Below the pieces are notes generated by a model, which saw nothing but the letters and a program-made list of their open reading frames with translations, searched no databases and was not told the origin of the DNA. This document shows positions 8,745 to 22,723 of a stretch of DNA of 41,881 nucleotides, piece by piece; position 1 is the first letter of the stretch; the number at the start of each line of letters is the position of its first letter. The DNA is taken from assembly GCA_001414345.1 (NCBI GenBank), contig LLCB01000410.1:1-41881 (forward strand), written 5' to 3'. This DNA is from Hymenoscyphus infarciens (taxonomy: Eukaryota > Ascomycota > Leotiomycetes > Helotiales > Helotiaceae). The translations under genes were made by a program, and so were the position numbers.

Positions 8745-11590
8745 GAAGTACTAGTAAAACCTAAACCTAAAAAAATTCTTAATAAACACGGCGGCTACTA
8801 CGACGAATAAGGTAGATACTAAAAGAATAGTAGATATATAAAAGAGCTTATTCTAAGAGTTCTAGTAGAATTAGCTCTATTCTTAATACTATTAGAACGA
8901 TCTATTATACTTAAAAATCTCTTTTCTAAGCTTCTTAAAGCTCTGCTAAGTACCTTAGCTCTACGAGCCTTATAGACTTTATTAGCTTCTTATATATATT
9001 ATTTATAAGATATATCTATTATACTAGTCGACTTTTATATCTTAAGAGCCTCTAGTCCTATCTCTATAAGCTCTAGTAGACTTAACGAGATTATAGCGCT
9101 TATACGTTAGAGACTAGTACCTAGAAGAGATAAGAAAGGAGTAAATCTTAACAACGATCTAGAGATTATAATTACTAAATATTAAGAAGAGAGAGCTCTT
9201 AGTATTCTTAAAGACTTAACTATTATTAATAAAGACGATATTTTAAACTTTATTATAATTAGAGAAGAGCCTATAATACTATTCTCTCTTAGCTCTACTC
9301 TAAGTTACTCTAGCTTAATCCCTAGTCTTAATACTTACTCTAAAGCCTTTAAACTAGTAGATATTACTACTACGTTTAATCCTATACCTTAGATAGCTTT
9401 TACTTTATACTAATTAAAGCCTCTCCTATTAGATCGAGAGTCTGTCGATTTAGACTTCTTTAATAAGATTAATAAGCTCTTAACCCTACTTTTAAGTAGT
9501 AGACCTATTATAATAGTAGAACCTAAGATACTATATACTAGGTAGCTTTAGTAGAGAGACGCTATAATTATTAATTTTATAGTAAATAAGGTAGCTAAGG
9601 ATATTACTAGGTATATAAACCTCTAACTACTTATTATAGACAAGGACCTAGAGGATATAGAGTTAGTATTTAATCTACTAAGAGATAATCTCTTAAACGA
9701 CCTTAAGACTAGTATAGTATAACTGTTTAAATTACTAAATAGCCTAGCTATAAAAGATAAATTTATAGTACTCTTTATCTATTTCTAACCTAGACTAGAA
9801 TAGATAAACTCTTATTTTAGTAAATCTCTACCTAGAACCTTTTATTAATCTTCTTATCGATCCTCTTATAAATCCTCTTATAAATATAAGTAATAAGACT
9901 CTAATAACTAACGACGATATTAACTATATCTTAAGATAAGAGATATTAAATATAATAGTAAGATATTAGTTACTTTATAGTTTAGCTAGGTTAAGGGATT
10001 TATATAGATCTATAGTAAGAAGATAATATTAAGCCTTATATCCTAGGCTTTAATAAACAGCGCTTAGATTTAGTATAATAGACTTATACTAAATACTAGG
10101 ACCTAAATACTTTTAGACTATAATAAGCTTAGAAGCTAGATAAGTAAATAGTTTTAAAAGGACGTTTTAATACTACTTATCTAAGCTAATAAGAAAGAAT
10201 TTTAGTTTAAATTTAAAGACTAATACTCTCTTTAAGTATATATAGTAAAGAAGTAATTACTCTATATCGAAGCTAGGTCTACTAATAAAGACTACTTAGT
10301 ACGTAGAATTTATACTAGACTTAACCCTACGCTAGGCTCTATAATTATACTAAAGCTATTTAGTAATATACTAGAATTTCTTAAAAAGAAGGTATATACT
10401 ATAAAGTCTATAGTACAAGTATTTTAGATTATCTAAAATAAGAAATTTAAAATACTTAGTAAGAAGAATAAATTACTAAAGAAAAAGTTTAAAAAGTCTA
10501 AATTATATAGTAAAGGTTAATTAAGCGAGAGCGACTAAGAGAATTAGATAGAATAGAAGCAAGATAATAAGAGAGTTAATAATAACTTTAAGAAGTATAA
10601 TAATAATAACTTTAAGAGATATAATAATAGATATAGTTAAAACTCTTAAGGTAATCGTTAGAATAGTAGAGATAAGTAACTCTTTAATCTCTTTATTCTA
10701 TAATAATTTAAGTAGCCTAGATTCAGCCTACTAGCCTAGTCTTAGTAATTTAGTAGGTAGTCTTTTAATTCTCTATACGCTTAAAACTACTAGATATCTC
10801 TACTAATATAGCCTATATAGTCTATATAACTAAGATTTGTATTAAGAGCGGCTACTTAATTTATATAAAGATAGTAGTAATAGTAATAGCTACTTTAACT
10901 CTTTTTAAAGAATAGTTAAAAGTAGTTATAATAACCTATAAGTACTATTATAGTCCTAGTATACTTTAGAGAAGCTAAACCTTTAAACCTAGTAACTATA
11001 GACGAGTATATATACTAGATAATTATTAGCGCTTTAAATAGATTTAAGACTAATCTATATATTAGTTTAAATAATTTAGATTTAGAAAATAAATATAGTA
11101 GTTACTCTAAGATAGCGAGCTACTTATGAAAATTCCTATTATAATCTTATTATCTAATATTAATATTATAGTATAATAAGAAAATTATATATCTTTACTA
11201 TTACCTAATCTAGACCTATTACTAGTCTTAATATTAGAAAGTCTAAAAAAATTTAAAAATAATAAACTGTCTAAAATAAGCTATCTAGCTAAAATATCAC
11301 CTATTCTATTTATACCTAGTATTTTACTAATATTAGCTACTCTACTTAATTATCTTATACTATAAGAAGTAGATATAATATATATACTCCCTTCTACTAC
11401 TCTACTTTCTCTATCTTCTATAAATCTATTAGCAAAGAGCCTAGTAACTCTATTACTTCTAGATATACTAATTAAAGAGATAATTAAGATAGACGTCTTA
11501 TTAGATAGTATAGAGTTTCTTAGTAAGCTATTATATATTAATTAACTATATAAAAGAGCTAAAAAGATTATAGTCTCTAATATAAAATAG
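8745..11590 (+). pseudogene. Gypsy gag region, RIP-inactivated
   Basis: Read with TAA/TAG as former CAA/CAG, the plus strand gives a long Gag-like polypeptide from about 8745. A leucine-rich, helical part (about 9430-9840; contains SVDLDFFNKINKLL) is followed near 10490-10680 by a Q/N/K/R-rich, nucleic-acid-binding-like tail with FKKYNNNNFKRYNNRYSQ. No CCHC knuckle was seen. The reading continues into a polypeptide that is cut by the LINE at 11600 and resumes at 17332. The start codon is not identifiable because ATG is readily changed to ATA by RIP. Confidence 0.6.
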
Positions 11591-11899
11591 AAGAGTGATA
11601 TTTATTTATTTATTTATTACTATTTAACGTTAGGCGGAGTCTAGATCGTGTAGTCTAGGTTCTAAAAAGTTCTAAAGAAGGGCAAATAACGCTAGAGGGG
11701 TGCTCTAGGCTATAGAGAGCGTAAACGAGTAAGCTAATTTATAAAAGATAGTTTAAAGAGAAGCTCTACTTTTAGAATAGCTCTTATTCTTAAATAGTTT
11801 AATAAGTTAGAAGAAGATAAAGGAGATATATAAAAGTATAAGAGAGAGAAGAGAGATAAAGTAATTAAACTATCTTAAGAGATAGATCTTTATAAAGAA

Positions 11900-14800
11900 T
11901 TTAGTCTTAGTATAAACCTTATAAAAGAGTTTCTTAGACTCGAGTCTAAAGAGGAGTTAAGGCTTTCTCTTAGCCTTAGCTAATAGCTTTAGGTCCTTCT
12001 TATTTATAAGCCTATAAAAGAGTAGGTGGAATTATGTCTTTATCTTCTTATATTTATAGTTCTCTAACTCTAGAAGTATATCGAAGTAGAAGAAGCGAAG
12101 GTAGTACGCTATAAAGTCTCTATAGCTAGTATAAGCTATAATTAGCTAAGCTAGAACCTCTCTTAGTAGCTTAAAGGTCCTAGGCTTTAAGAACTAGGAA
12201 GTAAGACCTAGCCTCTTATAGATGTCTAGAAGCGTAGTCTACTAGAGTTAATTTATAAGCTTAATTCCTATCTTCTTAGCTTTACGATTAAGTATAGTAG
12301 TATAGAGTAAGAGGTAGGAGCTAGAAGAAGGAGTTAAGTGAGCTGCTTTCTCTATAGCTTAGTTAGCTATTATATTACTACGGATTCCTATATAACTAGA
12401 GTACTATCTTATTTAAATTTTCCTAGAGTATAGCTAGGTAAAGTTAAAGACTTTATTAAAGGTTTCTTATAACGTGTTATAAGACTAGTAGGTTAGTTAG
12501 AACGTAGCTTCGAGGTTATTAAGATAAATCTAGTATTTTATAGCCGAGGACTAAAAAGGGAATCTAAGAGCTAGTTTAAGACTAAGTAGGGCGGCTTTTA
12601 CCTCTATATTATAGATTTCTAAGGTTTTACTAAAAGGAAAGAGCTTTATATTTAATATAACCCCTTCTCTTATAAGGTATATGCCTTTACTAGTGCTTTT
12701 GTTGTCTAAGTAAGAGCTATTAGTAAATATAACTAAGTCTATAGAAGGGACTAAGGTAAGGAATTTAAGGAATTTAGCTTTATAAGATTCTTTATTACTA
12801 TTAAGGCTTAGGCCTACTACCTTAAGAAGACAGGTTTATTAGTTAAAACCTCTATTCTATAAAGAGTCTTAAATTAGATCGATTTCTTCTAAGAGAGAGA
12901 GAGGTTAAGAGGACTAGTAAATAAGCCTAGCTTTTAAGTAAGAGTTATTTAGACATTACTTAAGTAGGTAAGCTAAGTTAAGACGTCGGGTTCTAGCTTT
13001 AAAAGCCCTACCTTTAGTAGTAAGAGTAATCTTAGTAGCTAATAAGCTAGATTCTATAAGAAGTACTAAGGTAAGAGTGGTTTTATAGACTAGGAGGATG
13101 ATTCTAGTATACTTTATAACTACTCTATCTAAGAGTATTAGGTGACAGCTAATCTAGTTATTTATAGAGCTTATACTATCTATTTTCCTTATCTAGCCTA
13201 GGTACTAGGTCTTATATCTAAAGTAAGTAATTAAAAGGATATAAGCTATAATAGCTTATTTTAGAAGGTATAGAAGAGATCCTCTTACTATATTTATTAT
13301 ACTTTTAAGAGTATTAGCTATAAAGGTAGCTTTATTAGCTATTCTTTTAACATAGTTATAAAAAGTAAGGTAAGGGTTAAAGAAGATACTAAGCTACTAA
13401 AGCTCTTCTATAAGCTCTATTATCTTTCTTTTAACTATAATAAGAGGGGGAGGTTAAATCCTTCTTCCTTTTTACTTTCTTTTATAAGAGAAGTAGATAA
13501 GTTCTAACTTTTTAATATTAAAAGTAATACCCTTATTTATACTTTACTTAAGTACGTTAGTTACTTATTTTATAAGTAGTGTAATATTCCCTACCTTTAA
13601 AAGTCTAGAGATAAGTAGTTCAATATTATTAGCGTAGCTGAATCTCTATACTACTAGAAGCGAGCTAACTTCTAGCCTAAATAGAGGTTAGATATATAGT
13701 ATAAAAAGGATTAGCGAGATAGGCGAGTCTTAAGAAAGGCTATATTTAAGTAAGATAGCGTCTTCTATCTCTCTATTAAGCTTTACTTTTATAGATTTAT
13801 TAGTTAAGAAGGAGAAGACCTATTTTATAAGATAGTATAGCTATTCTTATTCTCTAAGTCTTTTAATTAAGTAGCTAGAGAGTACTATATTAAAAGCTCT
13901 TTTAATATTAAGAGTAAGAAGAGAGGCTTTCTATTTATTTATAAGAGCTAACTTAATATTAAAAGTAAGGTAGGTAATAAGGTCTATAGTAGCTCTTAAC
14001 AAGAGAGCGCCGAACTAGTTCTATCCTAGAATAGTATATTTAATAGCTATCTAAGAGACTTACTTAGTAAGAAGCCTTTTAAGCCCTTTTCTAAGAACTA
14101 AGAGTAGTACGATTAGCTAGTATACTTAAGAGGAAGATTTATCTTTCTTATTAGGCTTTAGAATAATAGCGATAATAGTAGTATAGAAGATCTTTAAGTA
14201 AAAGCCTATTTTAATATAGTCTTTAAATAAAGAGAGAATAAGGCTTAATATTTATAGCTAAGCTGTTTTAAAAACCTCTATTATAAGCTTATCCTTCTCT
14301 AGTATAGTTAAAGCTTTACTAAGAATTAATTTCTTAACCTTATATAAAGTAAGGTTAGCTTATAAAAGAGACTAAGAAGCAGTAGTTAAGGTATTAAATA
14401 GAATATCTCTAACCTTAGCCTTATTTATAAGTAGCTCTTATACTAGGATCTTTTACTTTTCTTAAGTAGTAAAGCCTAATTAGCTTACTAAGTCTCTTAA
14501 GAGTAAGGACTTATAGACCTTAGTACTCTAGTACTACTTATAAATCTTAAAAACGTCTTTACTACTTATTATCTTATTAATTAGACTATAGAAGTATTCT
14601 CTCTTTACTTTCTAGATCTTCTACCTTAGACTCTTATAAAGAGACTTTAAGACTTATAGGTTTATTCTATATCTTTATACTTACCTAGCCTCGGTAGCTA
14701 CTATCTAATACTTCTTATTCTACTAGAGGTATTTAAATCTATAACTAAGTTCTTACTTAGTATTATAAAGGTATACGTTATATATACTCTTAGTAATAAA

Positions 14801-15600
14801 TCCTACTAGAGCCTCTAGTAAATCGATATTTAGTTACTTTATAAGTTTAAATAGCTATTATATTTTAAGCTTACTTTAAAGAGTTACCTTAAAGGTTTTA
14901 GTGTTAAGAGTACTAAGCTTTAAAGATAGGTTCTTCTTTATTAGATTTCCTATATATAGTAGCTAAGTAAGAAGTAGGAGGTGATCTAAGCTATATTTAA
15001 AAGAGAGGTCTACCTTAGTAGAGGCTCCTCTTTAGAAGAGGTTACTAGAGTAAAAGATAAGGTTAAGAGTATTACTAAGATTATATATTTATATCTTAGA
15101 AGAGGTAGAAAGTTATAGCCCTTTATTCTCTACCTAGCTAATAAGTAGAGAGGACTATATACTTTCTTAGCTAAGGAAGTCTAGTTACTAAAGCTAGCTA
15201 TTTAAATTTAAGTCTCTAGCTATAAGAGTATTTATAGTATAGATGTATTCTAAGTTAAGAATAAGGTTAATAGCCTCTCTAGTACTCTTAACACCTAAAG
15301 GAGTATTATATATATTAAGGATATATAGTAAAAGGTCTTAAGAGAGTATAATCTTAATATAAATAAGGTCTTAATAATTAAGTAAGAGTATAATTAGTAA
15401 TTATTAGCTTAAGAGGATACCTACTTCTTTCTATATAAAAGTAAGTATTTAAGAGAGGTTCTTATTCTAGTTATAAATAGGTGAAAAGTAGGTATAGTTT
15501 AAGTAGTGTCTTATAATCTAATAGTTAATCTCTTTTTAGTAAATATATAGTTCTTATATAAGAACTATATCTACTTATCTAGAGTATATAAGTTAAAGAG
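11900..15600 (-). pseudogene. LINE ORF2: endonuclease, RT, RNase H, RIP-inactivated
   Basis: Endonuclease/exonuclease/phosphatase domain: TLIARDLNLNSQ near 15210-15240 matches the GDFNLHHP-type motif of this family. Reverse transcriptase: LTLNIKRAFNIVL near 13890-13920 corresponds to the first aspartate motif, SLSQDSPISLILFILYIQP near 13680-13740 to the PQGSPLSP block, and FSYANNIELL at 13620-13640 to the YxDD box with Asp changed to Asn by RIP. KGITFNIKKLELI follows, as usual in Tad-like RTs. RNase H: VIFTNSSYLDNKST near 12710-12760 matches the TDGS motif and NIEVKAALLSLKLAL contains the conserved Glu. No intact frame remains. Confidence 0.8.
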
Positions 15601-15899
15601 CTAGTTCCTAGTACTTACTAGACTTATATATATTAATTTATAAGACTTAGAGATAGTATTATTTAAGAGGTCCTTGCTTACTTATAAGAGAGAGAGATCA
15701 GGGTAGGCGTTAGAGCTCTTAGGTTAAGAGATAGAATATAAGAGTAAAGAAGAGAAGGTATTTAGAATAGCCTCCTTACTTAACTAAGGGTCTAGAGGAA
15801 GAGAAGGGGTAGTAGAACAGTCTATTTCTATATCTATAAAGCTATAAGATAAATCGTTCTCTTTTCTTAGTTATTACTTAGAATATACTTATTAAATAG

Positions 15900-17290
15900 A
15901 TCTTATATTCTCTACTAAAGGCAGAGGTCTAGTAGCTTTTAGCTAGAGTTAATATATAATATTATCTAAGATATAAGAACCGCTATAGTATAAGTACTTT
16001 AATTTATATTAAGAGTACTTAATATACTAAAGATAGAAGTCTTCTAAGTATTTCGTACTACTATAGAGATAGTATTATTAGCTTTTATTATAATTCTAGG
16101 TATTATACTATTACTAGTACTTTAAGTACTAAATTATAATAGACTTCTTTAGAAAGCACTTTAAGTAGACTCTACTACCTAGAATTAAGGTTACGTTTAA
16201 GATAGTAGAAAGGCCTCTTATATTCTCTTCTTTAAAGAAGGCTATCTAAATAGTATAGAATAGGTTATTTAAGAGGGAGCTAGTAGCTATATAAACTCTT
16301 ATAGAGTTAGCTCTAATTCGTTCCTTAATTACTAATACTACTACTTTAAGAGTAGTAAGAGCTAGAGTTGATTAAATTACTTTTACTTAAGTAATCTAGA
16401 TAGATTCTACCTTTTAAGAGATGCTTAAAATATAGAAAGCTATCTAGTCTTATAAAAGCTTTATTCTAGTAGTACTAAAAAGAGTTTATATACTAGCTTT
16501 CTTTACTAAGAGAGATTATAAAGCTTCTTTATCTTTAAAGATAATAGTAAAGCTAGAATTAATTAAGAGTACCTTATATACTAGGTCTTTATATCTAATT
16601 CCTAGGTTATAAAGTACTAGGAAAATAGTATAGGTAGAGTAAACTCTATCTAAAGAGTTAGATAGGATTTAAACAAAGAGCTTAAGTCTCTTATTCTTAT
16701 TCTTCTAAATAGAAGAGAAAGAGTAGAGCAGGGTTATTATTATTACTATTATCTTCTTTAAAGACTTAGTAGTTTAAGGTATCTTTTTAAGTAATAAGGT
16801 ATTCTTAGTAGTTTATATATAAGAAATTTTTCTTATAGTATTTAAAAAGAAGAGAAGGGTTAGAGAGAGCGTAGTAGCGTCTCTACACCCTAAGTAAGTG
16901 CTATAAGCTAAGAGAAGAAGAGGTAAGGTCTCCTTAGTATATACCTTATAGTAGAAGAGGCTAAGGTTAGTAATCTAGGTATAGAAGGTTTAAAGAAGAG
17001 ATAAGAGATCTAAGAGAGCGCTATTAAGAATAGTATTTAAATAGTAGTCTATAGCTTCTCTAATACCTCTAAAAAAGGTTTAGGCTATAATACCTCGTTT
17101 AAGAGACCTAGAAGTCTTAGAAATAAAGCGTTATTAGATAGTTATAATAAGAGGAATTAGACGAACCTCCTCTCTTCTTACCCCTCTTTCTAGAGGTGTA
17201 GGTAAGGACGAAGGGCCTTCTAAAAGGGACTCTATAGAAGGAATTTCGCTTCTTAATCGAGTATAAGTGAGATTAGGCGTTTTAGACTAA
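15900..17290 (-). pseudogene. LINE ORF1 (Gag-like), RIP-inactivated
   Basis: Near 16040-16150 the minus strand reads as a chain of zinc-knuckle-like motifs in which the cysteine codons TGC/TGT appear as TAC/TAT (spacing YLKYQQQYNTQNY, then YYLYSS), as RIP would produce. The rest is charged, as expected of an ORF1 nucleic-acid-binding protein. Ends are approximate because stops and lost start codons prevent precise placement. Confidence 0.55.
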
Positions 17291-17331
17291 AAAATTTAGT
17301 CTCTGAAAAAAGGTGTAATAGAAGAGTAATA

Positions 17332-20300
17332 GCGAGTACTTCGTAAATAGTACTTAGTATTACTACTATATAAGTATAAAGTACGTCTTTACTACTTTAT
17401 TAAGCTAGAATATTAAATTTTATATAGACACTAGCTTAAGTATAAATCTTATAGCTAAATATATAGTAGATTATTTCTTTCTATATATTAAAATAGAAGA
17501 AGAACTAAACGTAGTTAGCTTTTTAAGTATTAGAAAAGGCGCTTAAAGGCTTTAAAATTTTATAAAGATCCTCTTTACTATCTATAATACTTCTAAGTAA
17601 GAGTTCCTCTTTAAAGTAGAATTCTATATTATTAATAAGCTAGGCTATAATATGTTAATAAGTACTTCGTTTCTAAAGCTAAATTACCTAAACTTCTATT
17701 AGGTAAAAGGACGTAGTATTGATTATCTAGATTACTATAGTTATAAATTCTATATCTCCTATCTATTAGATTAAGGAGAAAAGGAGCTTAAACGTATAAG
17801 TATCTATATAGTAGAGAACACCGTTATTAATACTATATAAGGCTAGAATATTAGCGTTTATTATAGTAAGAAGTTACTAGTATTAGTATAAGAGTATATA
17901 GTTAGACTATACTAGAAAAGCAGTCTAGTACTAAGCTAATTTAATAGCCTTATATATATAATTACTAATAGAGATTAAAAACCTCTTATATTCGCGAACC
18001 TTAGTAACACTTCTATAAGGATTATAAAAAGATAGTTACTAGAGTTTCTTAAGCTATTAGACGAACTATCTTTAGTTAATTATTTAGTATACCTTAATCT
18101 TATTAACGTATTTAAAGAACTACCTCTAGTACTAGAACAATCTAAAGGCAAGTATTCTAATAGTTAGTCTTATCTTATATAACTGATCGACGATTTAATC
18201 GATATTTCTTAAGCTAATATTAGACTAGAATAGAGTAAAGAATATTAAGCTAAGATTAGAAACGTTATCTAAAGCAAAGCTAAGCTATTCTATAATAAGT
18301 TAGGTTACTTTAATAATAGAATCGAGATACCTATCTCTTTTAAAGAAGAGATAGATATTAAAGACCTAAAGTAAGCTCTCTATAGTCTATTAAAAAGAGA
18401 TAAAGAAGTAATAGACAGTATTATTAACCTATTAATTAAGGTAGGTGTTATTAAAAAAGTGCCTCTAGAGGAACCTTCACTAGCCTCTATACTAGTATTT
18501 ATAGTATAATATAATAAAAAACCTTATATAGTAGTAGATTTAAGAAGAATTAATACTAAACTATATATAGACGCTTAGCTCTTACCTAAGTAGGACGATA
18601 TACTATAAGTAATATATAGCGTAACCGTGTTTTCTATACTTAATATAATAAAGAGCTTTTTCTAGTAATTAACTTATTTTAAGAATAGATAAAAGCAGAC
18701 CTTTATAACACCTTATAAGAGCTAAGAAAGACTAACTATTAGTACTATAGAGCTAGCTATATTACTTACCTTCTTCTAATATTATATAGAAGACACGTTT
18801 AAAGACATACTCTAGTAATTTATATACGTATTTATTAATAATACTATTATCTTTTCAAGAACCCTAGAAGAATATCTAGTCTATTTAGAGAAGTACTCTA
18901 CTGCCTTATAGAGTTAGAGGTTACTCTTTTACTATTAAAATACTACTTTACTTAATTAGAATTATAAGTGTTAAGCTATTAGATATTATAATATAGTCTA
19001 TATATAATAGAAGATAAAGTCGAAGTAATAAGAGTAATAAAGTTTCCCTATACCTTATCTAACTTAGAAAAGAGCCTTAGACTATTTAGATACTACTATA
19101 AATTTATTACTTATTACTTAGTTATTGCGATACTATTAATTAAGCTAAAAACCTTAGAGTTTAAAAGCTCCTCGATTTCTAATAAAGAACGTAATACCTA
19201 TTTAAGATATATAATAAAGTCCTTTATAATAGACTTAGAGTTAGCTAAATTACTTAATAATAGTAGATCTATATAGAAGAAGCTTAAAGATAAGCTATAC
19301 TTTATACCTATACTAGTATTTCTAGACTTTATAAAGCCCTTTAAGCTATATATAAATAGAAGTAAAGAGATAGATTATAGAGTAGTATTATATTAGATAG
19401 ATAATAAAGAAGTTAAGTATTCTATCTTATACCTTTCTAAGTTATTATTACTAGCGAAGGAAAGATACTAGCTAATAGAGTTAGAGACTAGCGTACTTAT
19501 TTAGACTTTAAAAAAGTTACTATAATACCTAGATAGTAACGATTTTATAGTAGTTACTAATTACTAGGCTATTACTAATATATTTAAGAACGACGGCTCT
19601 ATTAAGAGTAAAAGGTTAATCTAGCTATAAAACTAGTAATTGTTTTTATCTTATTATAAATAGTATATAAATATTATTAACTATATAGATAAGACCTATA
19701 TTAATATAAACACCTTATTAAGATTACCTTATAAGAAGCTAAAACTATTATCTTAAAAGAAGGCTATAATCAAATCTAATATATATTTTATATAAGCCTT
19801 TCTATCTAAAGTTATAACCTTATCTATATCTAAAGAATTACTATTAGAAGTTATAAGATAACTACTCTTAAACCGATCTCTTAAGCTTATATTTACCTAG
19901 ATATTAAAATAATATATAAATAGTAAATATATTAAAGCGCTAGTAACTACTCTAGAAGGCTTTTATTTTAAGCCTACTAAGAAGCTATTACTCTTTAATA
20001 AGCTTCTTTATATATTAAAGGTATATCTAAGAAAGTTCTTATCTCTTATCTATAATAATAAGAGCTACTTTAGAATTAAAAGAATCTATTAATATATAAA
20101 AGGTTATATCTTCTATCTTAGATTATATTAAGAGATTATAGAATATATAAAGAGCTACCTAGTATATTAATAAGTAAAGCCTTCTAATACTCTACTTTAA
20201 GAGTCTCTTTAGCTAATTGAATATCCTATAATACCTCTAAAAGTACTATCTTTAGATTTTATAAATAGCCTTCTAATCTTTATCTAGAGTAATAATAAGA

Positions 20301-21450
20301 TACTAGCTATTACCTATAAGTATTTAAAGATAGTAAAGCTCTTAGTAGATAAGAATACTAATACTACTAAGAATTAGGCTACCTAATACTTTAAATAGGT
20401 CTATATAGATTAGAGTCTACCTAATAGTATAATATCTAATTATAACTCTAAGTTTTAATTAACGTTCTAGTATAAGCTTTTTAAGCTTATAAAAGTCGAC
20501 CTAAGCTTTACTATTACCTATTATTTAGTAGGTAACGGTTAGATAGAGTATACTAATTAAACCGTAGTCTATACCTTATAATATACTATTAGTAGAGTAT
20601 ATAACTAGTTAACTTAGAAGAACCTTATACCTTTTATCTAGCTATTACTTAACTCTTTTATTAATGCCTCTACTAGAGTAACGCTCTTCTCCTTACTATA
20701 TAGCTAGGACGTAAAGATAGAGCTTAGTACTAATACTAGAAAGGATATTCTAGACTTCTTAACTTATTATAAATTATTATAAAACTAAGTAGAATAGTTA
20801 GTTAAGATAGCCTAAGCCTATATAAAGATATACTATAATAATAAACATACTCTCTTAAAATTTAGTAGTATAGTATACTTATAAATAGTAAAGAAATAAG
20901 ATAAGAGTTACTATCTTTAAAATTATATAAAACTATCCTTTTAGAGATTAGAACCCTTTAAGATTATATAGCTAATAAGTAACCTCGCCTTTAAAATTAA
21001 GCTACTAAATTAGCTTAAGATTTACTCTATTATATCTATTAAACACCTAGAACTAGTAAATAATAATCTATATACTTGTTCTTAACCTAAGCTAGGACTA
21101 ATTACTATTAATAAGAAGGAAAGGTTTATTATTAAAGATATCTTAGAATAAGAAATATATAAACCTCTAAAAGAGTAATACTAATTATACTATAAGATTA
21201 AGTAGTTAGGCTATAAGGAAACTACTTAGAAGCTAGTATTAATAATATAGGATTAAGCTAAATTAGTTATATTAGCTTATAAAAAGAAAGAAAAGAAGAA
21301 TATATACTCTAAGTCTAAAGCCTCTTTATAATAGAGTAAAGCCTCTTTATAATAGAGTAAAGCCTCCTTATAATAGAGTAACGTCTAAAAAGACGTTAAA
21401 CTACGTTTTAGTACTAGTTATACCTTCTAAGAAGAGTAAACTAGTAAGAT
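17332..21450 (+). pseudogene. Gypsy pol: PR, RT, RNase H, integrase, RIP-inactivated
   Basis: Protease: KFYIDTSLSINLI at 17415-17453 matches the DT/SG active site. RT: ASILVFIVQYNKKPYIVV and the following VDLRRINTK (about 18480-18555), then VFINNTIIFSRTLEEYL at 18828, the YxDD box with both Asp now Asn. RNase H: KLYINRSKEIDYRVVLY at about 19340 and LLAKERYQLIELET at about 19450. Integrase: VYIDQSLPNSIISNYN at 20399 and GNGQIEYTNQTV at 20531 hold the second Asp and the catalytic Glu. PR and RT share one frame, RNase H and integrase another, so at least one indel lies between about 18900 and 19320. The in-frame stops I met are TAA or TAG, expected from glutamine codons. Confidence 0.85.
21311..21380 (+). 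repeat. Three 22-bp tandem repeats at 3' end of pol
   Basis: The unit AGCCTCTTTATAATAGAGTA is repeated three times with at most one or two changes. It lies in the C-terminal part of the integrase frame, where fungal gypsy elements often have variable tails. Confidence 0.8.
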
Positions 21451-21863
21451 CTATAGATATCTATATCTATAGTACCTATAACTATTCTTAGTAAAAGGCT
21501 TATAAGCCTTCTCTAAAGAAGTAAGTACTCCTTTGTTTTTTTATTTTATTCTTATAAGCTATAATTATTTAAATTTTATATATTATATTAATTTTAATCG
21601 TTTATTAGAAATTCACCTTTACTACTTAGTAGTAATATTAAATTTATATAATACTAATTAGTTAGTACTTAATTTTTAGTCTTAATATTATTATACTCTA
21701 CTAAGGAATTTATTCTCTTATTAACCTTATACTATAACGAATTCAACTTAATAATATAAATATATATAACTCTTTTATATTATATTCCTTTTAATCTATT
21801 AATTTAGGAATCTTAATTACTTTAATTATAAATCTCTTAGATTAACCTTCTATTATTAATATA
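21451..21863. other. AT-rich gap between pol and third ORF
   Basis: About 400 bases with no frame that stays open even when TAA/TAG are taken as former glutamines. It probably separated pol from the downstream ORF in the intact element. No LTR-like or terminal sequence was seen here that would mark a separate insertion. Confidence 0.45.
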
Positions 21864-22359
21864 ATAAGTAATCGTTTTACTAAGTAGGTCTTTATAAGTA
21901 ACCTAAACTAGGTCTACTATAAGATCGACTTTATAACTTACTCTACTATAATAGACAACTACTGACTTCTTAAAGACATACTCTCTAGTATACTTAGTTC
22001 TAATAATAATCTTAAAAGTAAAGTCGAGACCTCTATAGTTAGTAATAATAACCTTCTTACTCTTAGTAATATAATACTATTCTTAGAATAATAAATTATA
22101 ATAGATACTACTACTAGTACCTTAATTAATAGTAAAGCCTACGCTTATAATACTATCTATAATATAGTTACTATAATAACTTAGTATAATAAGTTAAGTA
22201 CTACTATCTCTCTACCTATTTATAAACTTGATAATAGTAAATACGAATTTACTCTAGCTACTAACGAGTCTACTACCGTAATCTAGTCTAATAAAGAAGC
22301 TATTATCGAGGCCGGCTATATATTAGAGATACTCTCTATTACTATTAGAGGTTAGGGCT

Positions 22360-22723
22360 TATGACGGCATGCTGTCCTGTATAGCCGATATTACGTGGCA
22401 TATGCCGTATATATTAGCTTTCGGTAGTTGTTGTTTTATATTATCTAATTTAGGAAGGTTACGTACGTTCGTACGTCCGTCCGGACTTTCAGACGTACTT
22501 CGTAGAGTTCGGGCTTTTGTATTAGCCGACGTATGTCGTTGTTTGGTTTCGTACCCCTTTTGTATCGTCTGAAACCTCTTATATATAGCAGCCTACTCCT
22601 AGAGTTAGAAAAGGCTAGTTTAGCCTTTACTTCTATATTAGAGCTTAGTATTTATATACGTTATTTTGCTAAACGTACTCTTATATACCTCTTCTGTAGT
22701 TGTATATATTTTATACTATTATA
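22360..22723. repeat. Left LTR of the pol-less LTR element (364 bp)
   Basis: Its first two-thirds keep many CpA and TpG (for example GCATGCTGTCCTG), while its last third is more mutated than the right copy. Open frames of 67 and 95 codons lie in and beyond it but show no domain and are not kept in the right LTR, so I do not call them genes. Confidence 0.8.

Larger units (their letters stand above)
11601..17316 (-). mobile_element. Tad1-like LINE inserted in gypsy element
   Basis: A minus-strand non-LTR retrotransposon of 5.7 kb, flanked by 15-bp duplications AATAGAAGAGTRATA at 11586-11600 and 17317-17331. The 3' end, at low coordinates, carries a (TAAA)n-type tail at 11601-11620. Running 5' to 3' on the minus strand it has an ORF1 with zinc-knuckle remnants, then an ORF2 with endonuclease, reverse transcriptase and RNase H. 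An RNase H after the RT and the overall order fit the Tad1 clade of fungal LINEs. It is heavily RIP-mutated with stops throughout, and it interrupts the gypsy frame between gag and protease. Confidence 0.85.
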